Source: Chitinophaga sp. XS-30 (GTDB lineage: Bacteria; Bacteroidota; Bacteroidia; Chitinophagales; Chitinophagaceae). Taken from it: a stretch of 64,000 bases of DNA. Both the position numbers and the translations under genes were made by a program. A model generated the notes under the pieces. The model was not told the origin of the DNA and did no database searches. It was given only the letters and a program-made list of their open reading frames with translations. This document shows positions 26,445 to 35,064 of the stretch, piece after piece. Location: the NCBI RefSeq assembly GCF_008086345.1, contig NZ_CP043006.1, positions 5,206,032 to 5,270,031 of the forward strand, written 5' to 3'. Each line of letters begins with the position of its first letter. Position 1 is the first letter of the stretch.

Positions 26445-27473
26445 TTACCTGATCTGGTCCGCAATATCTTTCCAGGAATAATAATGGAACACTTTTCCGT
26501 TGCTCATGGCTACAAACAACCCCTGCGGGAATTTGCTGCCCAGCGGCACTGCCGTCACTTCCGACCCGTCGCTTTCGATGGTGGATACCGGTACTTCCGC
26601 CAGCAGGGGATGCTCATTCCCTTCGCGGGGATAGACCATGAAAGTATTGTTCTGCTGGTTGGACACCAGGATGTAACCGGTGGAATCCGTCAGCGGATAG
26701 ATGGATATGCCTTCATGGTCCGATACAAAACCTTCCTTTCCAAAATGTGCCAGCTCGGTATTGTCCTGCTGATCCGGATCGGCTTTGTATTTGCGGATGC
26801 CTACGGTTTCATCTGAACAATACACATATCCCAGTTGATTGTCCACCGCTATCGCTTCTATCTCCTTTTTCCCGCTGTACTGGCCGAATTTGCGCACCAG
26901 CGCGGCTTTCACTGCGCCTTTACCATCATCTTCCAGCCGGTATTGCCAGAGATAATTTTCAACGGGCCCGGATTTACGGCCTACAATGGCAAAGATCGCA
27001 CTGTCCGATGGTCTTTTGTACAAAGCAATGCCCATCGGGTCACGTTCGGTTTCACCGGTGAAGACCTCTATGCCGCCATTATCGAGCGGAAGCAGGTCCG
27101 GCAGCGAGAAAATGCGTATCCTGTTTGTTTCTCTTTCGGTGAGCACGGCGATGTCTACCGGGGCGCCATTGAGCAGGAGGCCATAGGCGATATCCACATT
27201 ATTCGGGCGCTTCAGTCCGGGTACTTTTTTCACGATCTTTCCCTCCAGGTCAAAAGCGTAGAGTCCTCCGTCCGTATCCTTATCCGTTCCGATGATGAGG
27301 CTTTTCATGCTATCCGCCGGGTTGATCCAGATGGCGGGATCATCTGTGTCATGCCCCACCTGTTCTGTGATCACCGCGGGTTTCAGGGCGTTTTCCTTTA
27401 TCGGGGCTTTGCCGCTGTCGCAGGCACTGATCAAAACGATACCACTCAGTAGAATACTTATATTTTTCAACAT
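26445..27473 (-). CDS. Beta-propeller phytase lipoprotein
   Basis: 342 aa lipoprotein, lipobox LISAC with Cys18. The rest matches the six-bladed beta-propeller (3-)phytase family: DTDDPAIWINPADSMKSLIIGTDKD near the start, GGLYAFDLEGK, RPNNVDIAYG, DPMGIALYKRP, KEIEAIAVDNQLGYVYCSDE and a late VSDHEGISIY. These acidic stretches bind the calcium ions that hold substrate and activate water. The enzyme removes phosphate from phytate at the cell surface or in the periplasm. It starts 13 bases after the stop of a TonB receptor gene, so the receptor probably imports phytate or its breakdown products. Confidence 0.93.
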   Translation of the reverse strand: MLKNISILLSGIVLISACDSGKAPIKENALKPAVITEQVGHDTDDPAIWINPADSMKSLIIGTDKDTDGGLYAFDLEGKIVKKVPGLKRPNNVDIAYGLLLNGAPVDIAVLTERETNRIRIFSLPDLLPLDNGGIEVFTGETERDPMGIALYKRPSDSAIFAIVGRKSGPVENYLWQYRLEDDGKGAVKAALVRKFGQYSGKKEIEAIAVDNQLGYVYCSDETVGIRKYKADPDQQDNTELAHFGKEGFVSDHEGISIYPLTDSTGYILVSNQQNNTFMVYPREGNEHPLLAEVPVSTIESDGSEVTAVPLGSKFPQGLFVAMSNGKVFHYYSWKDIADQIR

Positions 27474-27486
27474 ATTGCTTTATTGT

Positions 27487-30300
27487 TTACAGGTCAAATT
27501 TAAAACCGACGTTATAACGCGGGCGGTAAAACTCCGCCTGCATGGTGCGGGAGGAAACTCCCTGGTAATAACGCAGCGGCTGGTTGGTCAGGTTATTGGC
27601 TTCTGCGAACATCCGCAGGTGCTTTGTGAATTTGTAGGAAGCATTGGCATCCAGGAAGAACTGCTGATCATAGTAGGCGTCATCAAAGTCGGAACCGCCC
27701 AACTCATCCAGATAGGCCGCGGCATAGTTGCCGGAAAGACGGGCTGTAAAGCGGCTGTTCTCGAATGAGAGGGATGCATTGAACATATGCGGCGCGGTGC
27801 CGGGCAGTGTCACACCGGTGCGTTTTTCGCCATCACCGTTGTACACACCGTCTGCTGTGGATTTGGTGTAGGTATAGTTCACATACACACCGAAACCTTT
27901 GGCGAATCCCGGCAGGAAGTCCAGCTGCCGCTGCAGCGCCACTTCAAACCCGTAAACCTTTACGTTATCGCCGTTGCGGGCCTGCTTGTAGGTCCAGCGT
28001 TCTCCTGCCGGCACAGGGTTCTGCAGGCCGGGGAAGTCTGCCGTGAATTTCTCTGTGGAATACTGAAGATCGCTGTAGGTGTAAATGAAATCGCGGATGC
28101 TCTTGTAAAATACACCACCGGAGAGAATGCCCACGGAGCTGAAATAATGTTCCGCCATCAGGTCGAAATTCCAGGCATAAGCCGCTTTCAGTTCCGGGTT
28201 GCCGGCGCTCAGCTCTTCATCATCCAGTATGCTGCTTACAAAAGGCGTGATATCGTAGTAGTTCGGGCGGGCAATAGAAGTGGTGGCGGCAAGGCGCAGG
28301 ATGAAATTATTGGTTACATCGTATTTAAAGCTCAAACCGGGCAATACATTGAGGTAGCTGTTCTGCACATCCCGCTGGCCGGCCAGCTCTTCTTCTTCCT
28401 CCACGATATTGCCTGTATAATCGATATGCGTGTTTTCCAGCCGTACTCCGGCGATCATGGAGAGTTTGGACGTCAGGTCCTGGTCCCAGCGTACATAACC
28501 TGCAACGATCCTTTCTTTGGCGGAAAAGTTCACGGCCAGGTATTCGGAAGGTTCGTCACTCGCTTCAAACAGGCTGGTATTGGTCAGCTGCTGGCTGCCG
28601 AGGAATTTATTGGAGATGAAAGTGCCGGGCACATACTTGCCTCCGGCCTGGAAGTCCTTGCTATCCCACAATACGGTAGGCATGGCGGCCATATTGCCGA
28701 AAGGCGTCAGCGGCTCATATTCGTAGAATACGTTCTCGCGTTTTTTATCTTTCAGGCGCAGTCTTCCTCCTACGCGCAGGCGGCCTTTCTGGTCCGGCAG
28801 GATGCTGAAGGGAAAGCGCAGGTTCGCTTTCATGCCCAGCTCGTTCTCGCGGGTGAAGTCGTGGTTCTCCGACATGGACTTGAACACGAAATCACTGTTG
28901 GCAGCGCCCGGTGCGCTCGCAAAGGGATAACGCGGATCGGCATAATTCAGGGTGATGGGTACATCCTCATTTTCATATTCGATATACCGTTCATTGGGCC
29001 GGTCTTCACTGGCGGATGAAAAGCTGATACCCCAGTCGAGGTCCACCTTGCTGCCCAGCAGGTGCTCTCCGCGCAGGGAGTAGTTCTGTACACGCTGATC
29101 TTCCAGCCTTCTGTTTTTATTCCGGTTATTATCAATGCCGCCTTTGGTTTCGCGGCTGAGGCTGCCGGTAAAACCCGTGATCTGGTCGTTGGCACCGTAT
29201 TCCGGTTCGATATCCTTTAATTCGTGGCGGTAGCGGTTCTCGCGGTCATCGCGCCAGTTGTACATCGCGTTCAGGTAGATGGTGTTGGAGGTGTTGATCT
29301 TGTAATCGAGCGCGGCAGAAAGGCTTCTGCGGATGCGCTGTACATCGTATTTGCGGATCTGCACTTCTTCCGTGTACACATTCCCGAAATCATCCTGGGC
29401 CCATACGGCTTCCACATTATCGGAACCGTAATCATTATTGTTATAGGAAGCGCTGATCACTGCACCGAGCTTGTTCTGAAAGAAGCGGTTACCCAGCACC
29501 AGCGAACCGTTATAGAGCGGTTTGCTGCGGATGGGATTGTAGCCGCTGGACAAAGTGGCGGAGAGGCGCGGGCCATTCGGCGCGGCACGGGTGATGAGGT
29601 TTACGGCGCCGCCGATGGCGTCTGCATCCATATCCGGAGTGAGGGTTTTGTTCACTTCGATTGTTTGCACCATGTCCGAAGGGATCAGGTCCATCTGCAC
29701 GCGGCGGTTATCGCCTTCGGCAGAAGGGATGCGGTCGCCGTTGAGCATCACGGAGTTCAGTTCCGGGGCCAGGCCGCGGATGATGATATTACGCGCCTCG
29801 CCCTGGTCGTTCTGCATGGTGATGCCGGGAATACGCTTGATGGCATCCCCCACGTTGGCATCCGGGAAACGCCCGATCTGGTCCGCAGACACAATATTGG
29901 TGATATTGGGATTGTTCTTCTGCTGGTTCAGCGCTTTGGCCTGCCCCCGCAAACGATCGCCCAGCACGATCACTTCCTTGCCGGCGATACCGCCCGCATT
30001 CAGCTGCAAATTCACCGATGTGTTTTTGCCGGCCTGCACCGTCACCTCCTGCGTTATCTTTTCATAACCGATATAGGTGATCTCCAGTGTATAACTCCCG
30101 GCCGGCACACCGAGGAATTCAAATTTGCCCTGCTGGTTGGACACCGTATAGTGGTTGCCCGGTTTCAGTTTCAGGGTAGCGCCCGGCAGGGATAATTGCT
30201 GGTTCTTATCCATTACGTGACCGGTAACAAGACCGGTGCCCTGTCCAAAGCACAGCATGCTGAGGCAGGAAAAAAGGATTGCTGATAAAATTGTTTTCAT
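27487..30300 (-). CDS. TonB-dependent receptor of the phytase operon
   Basis: 937 aa. Signal peptide (ILSAILFSCLSMLCFG), a carboxypeptidase-regulatory-like domain (GHVMDKNQQLSLPGATLKLK, about residues 26-105), plug (IGRFPDANVGDAIKRIPGIT, NIIIRGLAPELNSVMLNGDR, DADAIGGAVNLITR) and a barrel ending RYNVGFKFDL. There is no STN domain and no linked sigma/FecR pair, unlike the related receptor at 17958-20993; both belong to the same non-SusC receptor type. It is the first gene of a two-gene operon with the phytase, and its upstream region has a promoter candidate and a strong direct repeat. Likely substrate: phytate or an inositol phosphate (inference from the neighbour). Confidence 0.93.
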   Translation of the reverse strand: MKTILSAILFSCLSMLCFGQGTGLVTGHVMDKNQQLSLPGATLKLKPGNHYTVSNQQGKFEFLGVPAGSYTLEITYIGYEKITQEVTVQAGKNTSVNLQLNAGGIAGKEVIVLGDRLRGQAKALNQQKNNPNITNIVSADQIGRFPDANVGDAIKRIPGITMQNDQGEARNIIIRGLAPELNSVMLNGDRIPSAEGDNRRVQMDLIPSDMVQTIEVNKTLTPDMDADAIGGAVNLITRAAPNGPRLSATLSSGYNPIRSKPLYNGSLVLGNRFFQNKLGAVISASYNNNDYGSDNVEAVWAQDDFGNVYTEEVQIRKYDVQRIRRSLSAALDYKINTSNTIYLNAMYNWRDDRENRYRHELKDIEPEYGANDQITGFTGSLSRETKGGIDNNRNKNRRLEDQRVQNYSLRGEHLLGSKVDLDWGISFSSASEDRPNERYIEYENEDVPITLNYADPRYPFASAPGAANSDFVFKSMSENHDFTRENELGMKANLRFPFSILPDQKGRLRVGGRLRLKDKKRENVFYEYEPLTPFGNMAAMPTVLWDSKDFQAGGKYVPGTFISNKFLGSQQLTNTSLFEASDEPSEYLAVNFSAKERIVAGYVRWDQDLTSKLSMIAGVRLENTHIDYTGNIVEEEEELAGQRDVQNSYLNVLPGLSFKYDVTNNFILRLAATTSIARPNYYDITPFVSSILDDEELSAGNPELKAAYAWNFDLMAEHYFSSVGILSGGVFYKSIRDFIYTYSDLQYSTEKFTADFPGLQNPVPAGERWTYKQARNGDNVKVYGFEVALQRQLDFLPGFAKGFGVYVNYTYTKSTADGVYNGDGEKRTGVTLPGTAPHMFNASLSFENSRFTARLSGNYAAAYLDELGGSDFDDAYYDQQFFLDANASYKFTKHLRMFAEANNLTNQPLRYYQGVSSRTMQAEFYRPRYNVGFKFDL

Positions 30301-30328
30301 TCGGTTCGGTCGTTTTGTTTCGACGAAG

Positions 30329-30359
30329 CAAAGGTGTTGTTGCCGGGGCTGGATGTCAA
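30329..30359 (-). promoter_or_regulatory. Promoter candidate for the phytase operon
   Basis: On the minus strand a TTG (30357-30359) is followed after 20 bases by CACCTTTG (30329-30336). This is close to the Bacteroidetes pair TTG-N19-TANNTTTG, with one mismatch in the -7 box. It would start transcription about 23 bases before the receptor ATG. The direct repeats lie immediately upstream, where an activator would bind. Confidence 0.45.
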
Positions 30360-30364
30360 ATTCC

Positions 30365-30418
30365 GGGCGTGAACAAAAAGGAAACAGCGGTTAACGGGGC
30401 GTGAACAAAGGGGCAACA
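30365..30418. repeat. 22-bp direct repeat, 32-bp period, upstream of the phytase operon
   Basis: Copies at 30365-30386 and 30397-30418 agree at 19 of 22 positions and share gggcgtgaacaaa. The 32-base spacing is three helical turns, so both copies face the same side of the DNA. They sit just upstream of the -33 box candidate. This looks like a tandem binding site for an activator; the regulator is unknown. Confidence 0.6.
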
Positions 30419-30543
30419 ACATACCTGCAAGTGATTGATTATCATTAAATATCATCGTTACAAAATGTCCGTTAAGAAAATGTTACGCCGTTACAAGGCA
30501 GTGGTTTGCGGCGGCGCGAGGGAAGCATTTTCAATGGTAATTT

Positions 30544-32115
30544 TTATATGGATTGAATAAATGCCGTCAGGCTTTCGCCCTGCGGGAGGTTCAGTTTTTT
30601 ACGAAGGCGGTAGCGCACCACCCGCAGGCTGTCCTGCGAGATGTTCAGCAAAGTGGCGATATCCCCTGAACCGATATTCATTTTCAGCAGGGCCACGAGG
30701 CGGAGGTCGTTGGCGGTCAGGTGGTCGCAGTATGCTTTCAGGCGGTCGAAGAAGGATTGGTGCACCTGCTCGAATATCCCCCTGAATTCGTCCCAGTGCT
30801 GATCGTGATTAAAGTTGTGGTTGATCTGGAGCTGCAATTGCTTCAGTTGCTTTTTCTGATCTCGTTTATCATCCCGCACCATTTGTTCGAGCTGGTTGTG
30901 CACTTCTTCCAGCAGCTGGTTCTTGCGGATGATGTGGAGCGTGTGGGCGCTCAGTTCTTTTGATCTCAGCTCCAGTTCCTGTTTGAGGTTTTGCTCCAGG
31001 GCTTCGCGATGTTCGAGTGCGCTGCGCATCTGTTCCTGTTCGCGCAGATGGAGCAATTCCGCATTCCTGATCTTGAGGCGCTGGCGGCTGATCACAAGCA
31101 ATGCGAGGGCCACCAGCAGCAAGCCCAGGATAACGATGGCCACGGTAGCTTTCCGGGTATTCCGCAGGTTTTCTATCTCCCGGTCTTTCTTTTCCATATC
31201 GTACATGGTTTGCAGGAGCGCCAGTTGTTTGCCGCTTTCGGTGGAGTAGATGTCCAGCAGATGGAAGCGGCTCAGCTCGAGGTATTGGTAGGCGCTGTCC
31301 GGTTGCCGGAGGAGGTGGAAGCCTTTGGCCATATCGCGGTAGGCGCTGCTCAGCTGGTATTGCTCACTGGTCTCCCGGGCAAGCGCTACGGCCAGGCGCG
31401 TTTGTTCCAGCCCTTCGCGGTAGCTGCCTGTTTTGCGCAGTATATCGCCGAGGTTGTTCAGTATCTCGATCTTCGCCAGGCTGTCCGTATTCAGTGCCAG
31501 CGCATGCCCGAAGTAGTATTGCGCGGAATCGTACTGTTCCAGGTCTTCATGAATGCTGCCCAGGTTCTCAAATATTTTGGCCATGCCGCCGCGGTCGGCA
31601 ATTTGTCCGTATCCGCCGAGGGCCATCCGCTGGAAATAGAAAGCGCTGTCGTACAACTGTTGTTTTTCGTAGAGATGGCCGATCTTGCCATAGGTCACAG
31701 CCAGGCCCGCGTTGTTGCGTTGCTGCCGGTAGATCCGCAGCGCTTCGTCGTATTGCGGGCGGGCCAATGCCGGCTGGCGGTTATAATAATACAAGGTACC
31801 GATGTCATTGAGGTTTTCGGCCAGCAGCATATGCTGCCGGGTTTCGCGGAAGAGCGTTCCCGCCTGCAGGTGGTAATCCAGGGCCTGGGGGTAATGCCCG
31901 AGGTGATAGCAGATGCGGCCCATCTGGCGGAGGGCCAGTGCGGCGGCTGTTTTGTCCTTTGCCCGGCGGTAAGCTTCTTTTTGCGCCATAAAAGCCGAGT
32001 CCGAAGCCGCCTGTTTGCCGAGATTGCTGAAAACCAGGGCAGGTTCCTGTTGCGCCTGCAGGGTTGTAACGGCCAGCAGGAAGATGGTGGTGATAAAAAC
32101 AACGCTCCGAATCAT
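30544..32115 (-). CDS. TPR sensor with membrane helix, coiled coil and LuxR-like HTH
   Basis: About 523 aa from the ATG at 32115 (MIRSVVFITTIFLLAVTTLQAQ, a signal peptide); the frame extends 14 codons further upstream. About six TPR units fill the periplasmic part (residues 30-310). A single helix, ATVAIVILGLLLVALALLVIS, crosses the membrane, followed by a long charged coiled coil (RNAELLHLREQEQMRSALEH). The C-terminal helix-turn-helix (NDLRLVALLKMNIGSGDIAT, VVRYRLRKKLNL) resembles those of GerE/LuxR type. This layout is common in Bacteroidetes and suggests a one-component regulator carrying signals from the periplasm to DNA. It lies upstream of and parallel to the phytase operon and could control it. 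Confidence 0.85.
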   Translation of the reverse strand: MIRSVVFITTIFLLAVTTLQAQQEPALVFSNLGKQAASDSAFMAQKEAYRRAKDKTAAALALRQMGRICYHLGHYPQALDYHLQAGTLFRETRQHMLLAENLNDIGTLYYYNRQPALARPQYDEALRIYRQQRNNAGLAVTYGKIGHLYEKQQLYDSAFYFQRMALGGYGQIADRGGMAKIFENLGSIHEDLEQYDSAQYYFGHALALNTDSLAKIEILNNLGDILRKTGSYREGLEQTRLAVALARETSEQYQLSSAYRDMAKGFHLLRQPDSAYQYLELSRFHLLDIYSTESGKQLALLQTMYDMEKKDREIENLRNTRKATVAIVILGLLLVALALLVISRQRLKIRNAELLHLREQEQMRSALEHREALEQNLKQELELRSKELSAHTLHIIRKNQLLEEVHNQLEQMVRDDKRDQKKQLKQLQLQINHNFNHDQHWDEFRGIFEQVHQSFFDRLKAYCDHLTANDLRLVALLKMNIGSGDIATLLNISQDSLRVVRYRLRKKLNLPQGESLTAFIQSI

Positions 32116-32163
32116 GACGCAAAGGAAGGGGTTTAATGTTATGTTAGTGTTAAGCAAAAGAAA

Positions 32164-32188
32164 ACCGCCCCCGTTTCCGGAAGGCGGT
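32164..32188 (-). terminator. Terminator for the 32220-33401 gene
   Basis: Read on the minus strand, accgcc pairs with ggcggt around a 13-base loop, and ttttcttttg follows the second arm. It lies 31 bases after the stop of the upstream secreted-protein gene and before the TPR-HTH gene, so it separates the two. Confidence 0.7.
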
Positions 32189-32219
32189 CTCTCTATTATT
32201 GATCAACAACAGGTTGCCG

Positions 32220-33401
32220 TTATTTCAGGTCAACCGGTATAAAGATGAGGGGCGTAGGCAGGCAGGATGCTCCCGGTGGGGAGTAGGTGAGTTTTATCGT
32301 TTGTTCTTCCCCGTTAGCGGCCGGTTCGAACACCTGTATCAGGATGGCTTCGGGAGCTGCTTTTGTTACCAGGCGGTCCGCCGGCAGCTGAATGATCCCT
32401 TCGCTGAATTTCCCTTTGCTTACGACCATGGTATTGGCCATACCGCCGCACCATTGGTTATTGCCGCTGCGGGAGTTCCAGGTCACCAGTGCCAGGCCTT
32501 TGCCGTCCGTGCTTTTCCATTTCATTTCTATGTTGTACATCACGCCGTAGTTACCGGCAAGCTTGGCGACCTCCGGCCTTCCGTCCATTTTTCCTTCCAC
32601 CCAGGGATCTTTATCGCCATCCGCCAGGATGATCTCCATTGTGCCATTTCTGGTATCGTAAACGGAATCCGTGATCACGCGGTAATTGCTTACGCCGAAT
32701 ACGCCCCGGCCGGCGTTCTGGCCTTTGGGGGGAATGACGTTGGTGATGCGTTGCAGGGCTTTGGGGCCGCTGGTCTTCAGATCGGTCTGAATAACGCTGA
32801 TCTCGCCCGGCTGGTCGATCACAAACTCGTAAAAGCCATGCACCAGCTCATCATACTTCACCACGTTCTTTTCCAGTTGCTCATCGATAGCTATAGCCTG
32901 ACCGGGTTTTACGGTACGGACCTTCTTTTGCGGTGTTGATGCAAAATAATCCGCCAGGCCCTGTTTCCCGATCTGGTAATAATTGGTGCTGGGTTTTTGC
33001 GAGGCATATTTCAGCATGCGGATGTGCATGTTTGCCGTGCCGGTATTTTTGATAACCGCGGTAATGCGGCGGTCGATCTTCTCCGGCTCCTTTACGCCGT
33101 TGACATTATACACATACAACCTTACAGCGCCGGGCTGTACTGCTTCGTGCAGCGCAATACCCTCGGGAATGCGGATATACTCGGGATCGTCCGCGATCAG
33201 GTACTGCGGGCCCGGCATCACTACCTTCCGGTATGGGATATCCGGGATCTTTTCGGTCAAAAAGCCCGGCAATTCTACGATGCTCCCCTGTTTCGTACGA
33301 AGGATAGCGCTGTTCAATTCCGGTTTCAGCTCCTGCGCCTGTGCGCCCAGTGATATCATGGTAAAAGCGAACAACAGCGGCTTCCAGTTTGGTTGTTTCA
33401 T
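32220..33401 (-). CDS. Secreted protein of unknown function
   Basis: 393 aa from the ATG at 33401, which begins a signal peptide (MKQPNWKPLLFAFTMISLGAQAQ); the open frame to 33467 adds an unlikely N-terminus. I do not recognise a named domain. The sequence looks like an all-beta exported protein: GAVRLYVYNVNGVKE, RRITAVIKNTGTANMHIRML, FYEFVIDQPGEISVIQTDL, YNIEMKWKSTDGKGLALVTWN, ending TYSPPGASCLPTPLIFIPVDLK. Two Cys (NQWCGGM and SCLPT) may pair. Neighbours are a divergent CBM6-like protein and a TPR-HTH regulator, which hint at a role at the cell surface, but no activity can be assigned. Confidence 0.6.
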   Translation of the reverse strand: MKQPNWKPLLFAFTMISLGAQAQELKPELNSAILRTKQGSIVELPGFLTEKIPDIPYRKVVMPGPQYLIADDPEYIRIPEGIALHEAVQPGAVRLYVYNVNGVKEPEKIDRRITAVIKNTGTANMHIRMLKYASQKPSTNYYQIGKQGLADYFASTPQKKVRTVKPGQAIAIDEQLEKNVVKYDELVHGFYEFVIDQPGEISVIQTDLKTSGPKALQRITNVIPPKGQNAGRGVFGVSNYRVITDSVYDTRNGTMEIILADGDKDPWVEGKMDGRPEVAKLAGNYGVMYNIEMKWKSTDGKGLALVTWNSRSGNNQWCGGMANTMVVSKGKFSEGIIQLPADRLVTKAAPEAILIQVFEPAANGEEQTIKLTYSPPGASCLPTPLIFIPVDLK

Positions 33402-33658
33402 TTTATGCTTGTTAAGTTGACAATCTGTATGAACGTGGTAATTGAAGGAATTTAAAATACTCGTCAAACTTAATAATAATTTTTATTAATTAACTCATGT
33501 TTTTAAATAAATTATTTAATTTCTTCCCCCAAAGGGAGGAAGGTGACGCATGCAGAAATCAAGTATTATTATTTATCTTTATGTGAAATATTCGATCATC
33601 CGGATGCGGGCAGCAAAAACCCGGCCTGCATCCCTGTAGAAAAGAACTATCCTAACCT

Positions 33659-34093
33659 ATGAGGCCTCTTGCATTAACTGCACTGGCAGTTATTTTATTC
33701 TCCATATCGCTGCCTGCAAGAGGCCAGTCCCCCCTACCATTGAACCAACCGGACTCCATGAGCTTTGCCATGAAGGAAGGCGCCTACCTGGGGTTCCGGC
33801 AAGTGAACCTGAGCATGGGGGAGATCGGCTTTGAGGTGCTGGTCATCAGTAACCTGAAGGGAAGGTCGGACGCCCGGCTGGAATTCCGGATAGACCAGCC
33901 GAAAGGGCGGAAAAGCAGGCGTATTGGTACGCTCCGCATCCCTGACACCGCGGATACGACCTATGCGATCAAACTGCAGGGAAACCTGCGTAACGCCATG
34001 GGCGTGCATGACTTGTACCTGGTCGCCAAAGGCAGCGGAGCCTTCAGCATTACCGGTTTTTCCTTTATCCCCAACTGGTGGCGGATAGATTGA
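33659..34093 (+). CDS. Secreted stand-alone CBM6-like protein
   Basis: 144 aa: signal peptide (MRPLALTALAVILFSISLPARGQ) and one domain of about 115 residues. The strand pattern (AYLGFRQVNLSMGEIGFEVL, ARLEFRIDQPKGRKSRRIGTLRIP, AMGVHDLYLVAKGSGAFSITGF) is the one seen in family 6 carbohydrate-binding modules, with the typical RID-P-G--IGTL and GVHDLYLV-KG phrases. CBM6 is normally attached to an enzyme; here it is the whole mature protein. It may bind glycan at the cell surface or help another protein. No operon partner is seen on the plus strand. Confidence 0.7.
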   Translation: MRPLALTALAVILFSISLPARGQSPLPLNQPDSMSFAMKEGAYLGFRQVNLSMGEIGFEVLVISNLKGRSDARLEFRIDQPKGRKSRRIGTLRIPDTADTTYAIKLQGNLRNAMGVHDLYLVAKGSGAFSITGFSFIPNWWRID

Positions 34094-34223
34094 GCAGCTT
34101 ACAATCAATCATCCCGTTGACTTCCGTCATCGTCAGACCTTTTGCTCCCCCGTACCTTCACATCATGAAGCCGGTATGATTAAATAGTCATTAAAGGCTC
34201 CATCTGACCCGTAAAGATTACAT

Positions 34224-35051
34224 ATGAAAAAGATCATAGCTGCCCTTGACGGCCTGAGGCTTAATCAGACCACCATACAAACCGCCATAACACTGGCCGG
34301 AGATATTAAGGCCCACCTGGTAGGCATTTTCCTGGATGACTTCACCCGGAATAGCTTCAGTATGTACGAGGTAATAGAAGGCGGGGAATTCTCGGAGAAA
34401 AAACTCCGGAAGCTGGCGGAGAAAGACCGGCAGATCCGGGACCTGGCCGTGAAGGATTTCGAACTGGCCTGCCAGGAAGCCGGCATCCAGTATTCCGTAC
34501 GCCGGGATACTGCTATCGCCCTGCAGGACCTGCTGAAGGAAAGCATTTATGCGGACCTCCTGGTGATCGGTTCCCGGGATTCATTCAGCCGGATAGAGGA
34601 ACCACCGCCCGCCAGGTTCCTGCGGGACCTGCTGTCAGCAGTGCAATGCCCCGTGCTGGTAACACCTGAAAAATATACGCCCATCAAAAAAGTGGTGATG
34701 CTGTATGACGGCGCACCGGCTTCCGTATTCGCCATCAAGATGTTCACCGGCATTATGCCCCGGGAGTTGCCGGTAGAGGTGATCACCGTAAAGGACGACA
34801 ATCTGCACCTTCCGGAAAACAAACTGATGAAGGAATTCATGAAACGGCATTGCCCCCGTGCCACCTACAAAATACTGAAAGGGGAAGCGGAAAAGGAAAT
34901 ACAGCACCATCTGCTGGAAGAAAGCCCCGGTTCATTGATCGTACTGGGGGCCTATCAGCGCAGCGCCGTTTCCCGCTGGTTCAGGGAGAGCATGGCCGAT
35001 GTACTGATCAGATCGCTGGAATCCCCGCTTTTTATAGCGCATAACAAGTAA
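34224..35051 (+). CDS. Universal stress protein with two UspA domains
   Basis: 275 aa made of two UspA-like halves (about residues 1-148 and 152-275). The first starts MKKIIAALDGLRLNQTTIQTAITLAG and ends VLVTPEK; the second starts PIKKVVMLYDGAPASVFAIKMF and ends PLFIAHN. The ATP-binding GXXG-(9)-G(S/T) loop is not evident in either half (IGSRDSFSRI, LGAYQRSAVS), so it may be of the non-ATP-binding type. Such tandem proteins respond to starvation, oxygen or redox stress. A small coiled-coil protein follows after 13 bases, and a PAS kinase/Crp-type regulator pair converges from the right. Confidence 0.9.
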   Translation: MKKIIAALDGLRLNQTTIQTAITLAGDIKAHLVGIFLDDFTRNSFSMYEVIEGGEFSEKKLRKLAEKDRQIRDLAVKDFELACQEAGIQYSVRRDTAIALQDLLKESIYADLLVIGSRDSFSRIEEPPPARFLRDLLSAVQCPVLVTPEKYTPIKKVVMLYDGAPASVFAIKMFTGIMPRELPVEVITVKDDNLHLPENKLMKEFMKRHCPRATYKILKGEAEKEIQHHLLEESPGSLIVLGAYQRSAVSRWFRESMADVLIRSLESPLFIAHNK

Positions 35052-35064
35052 TAAGAAGAAGACG

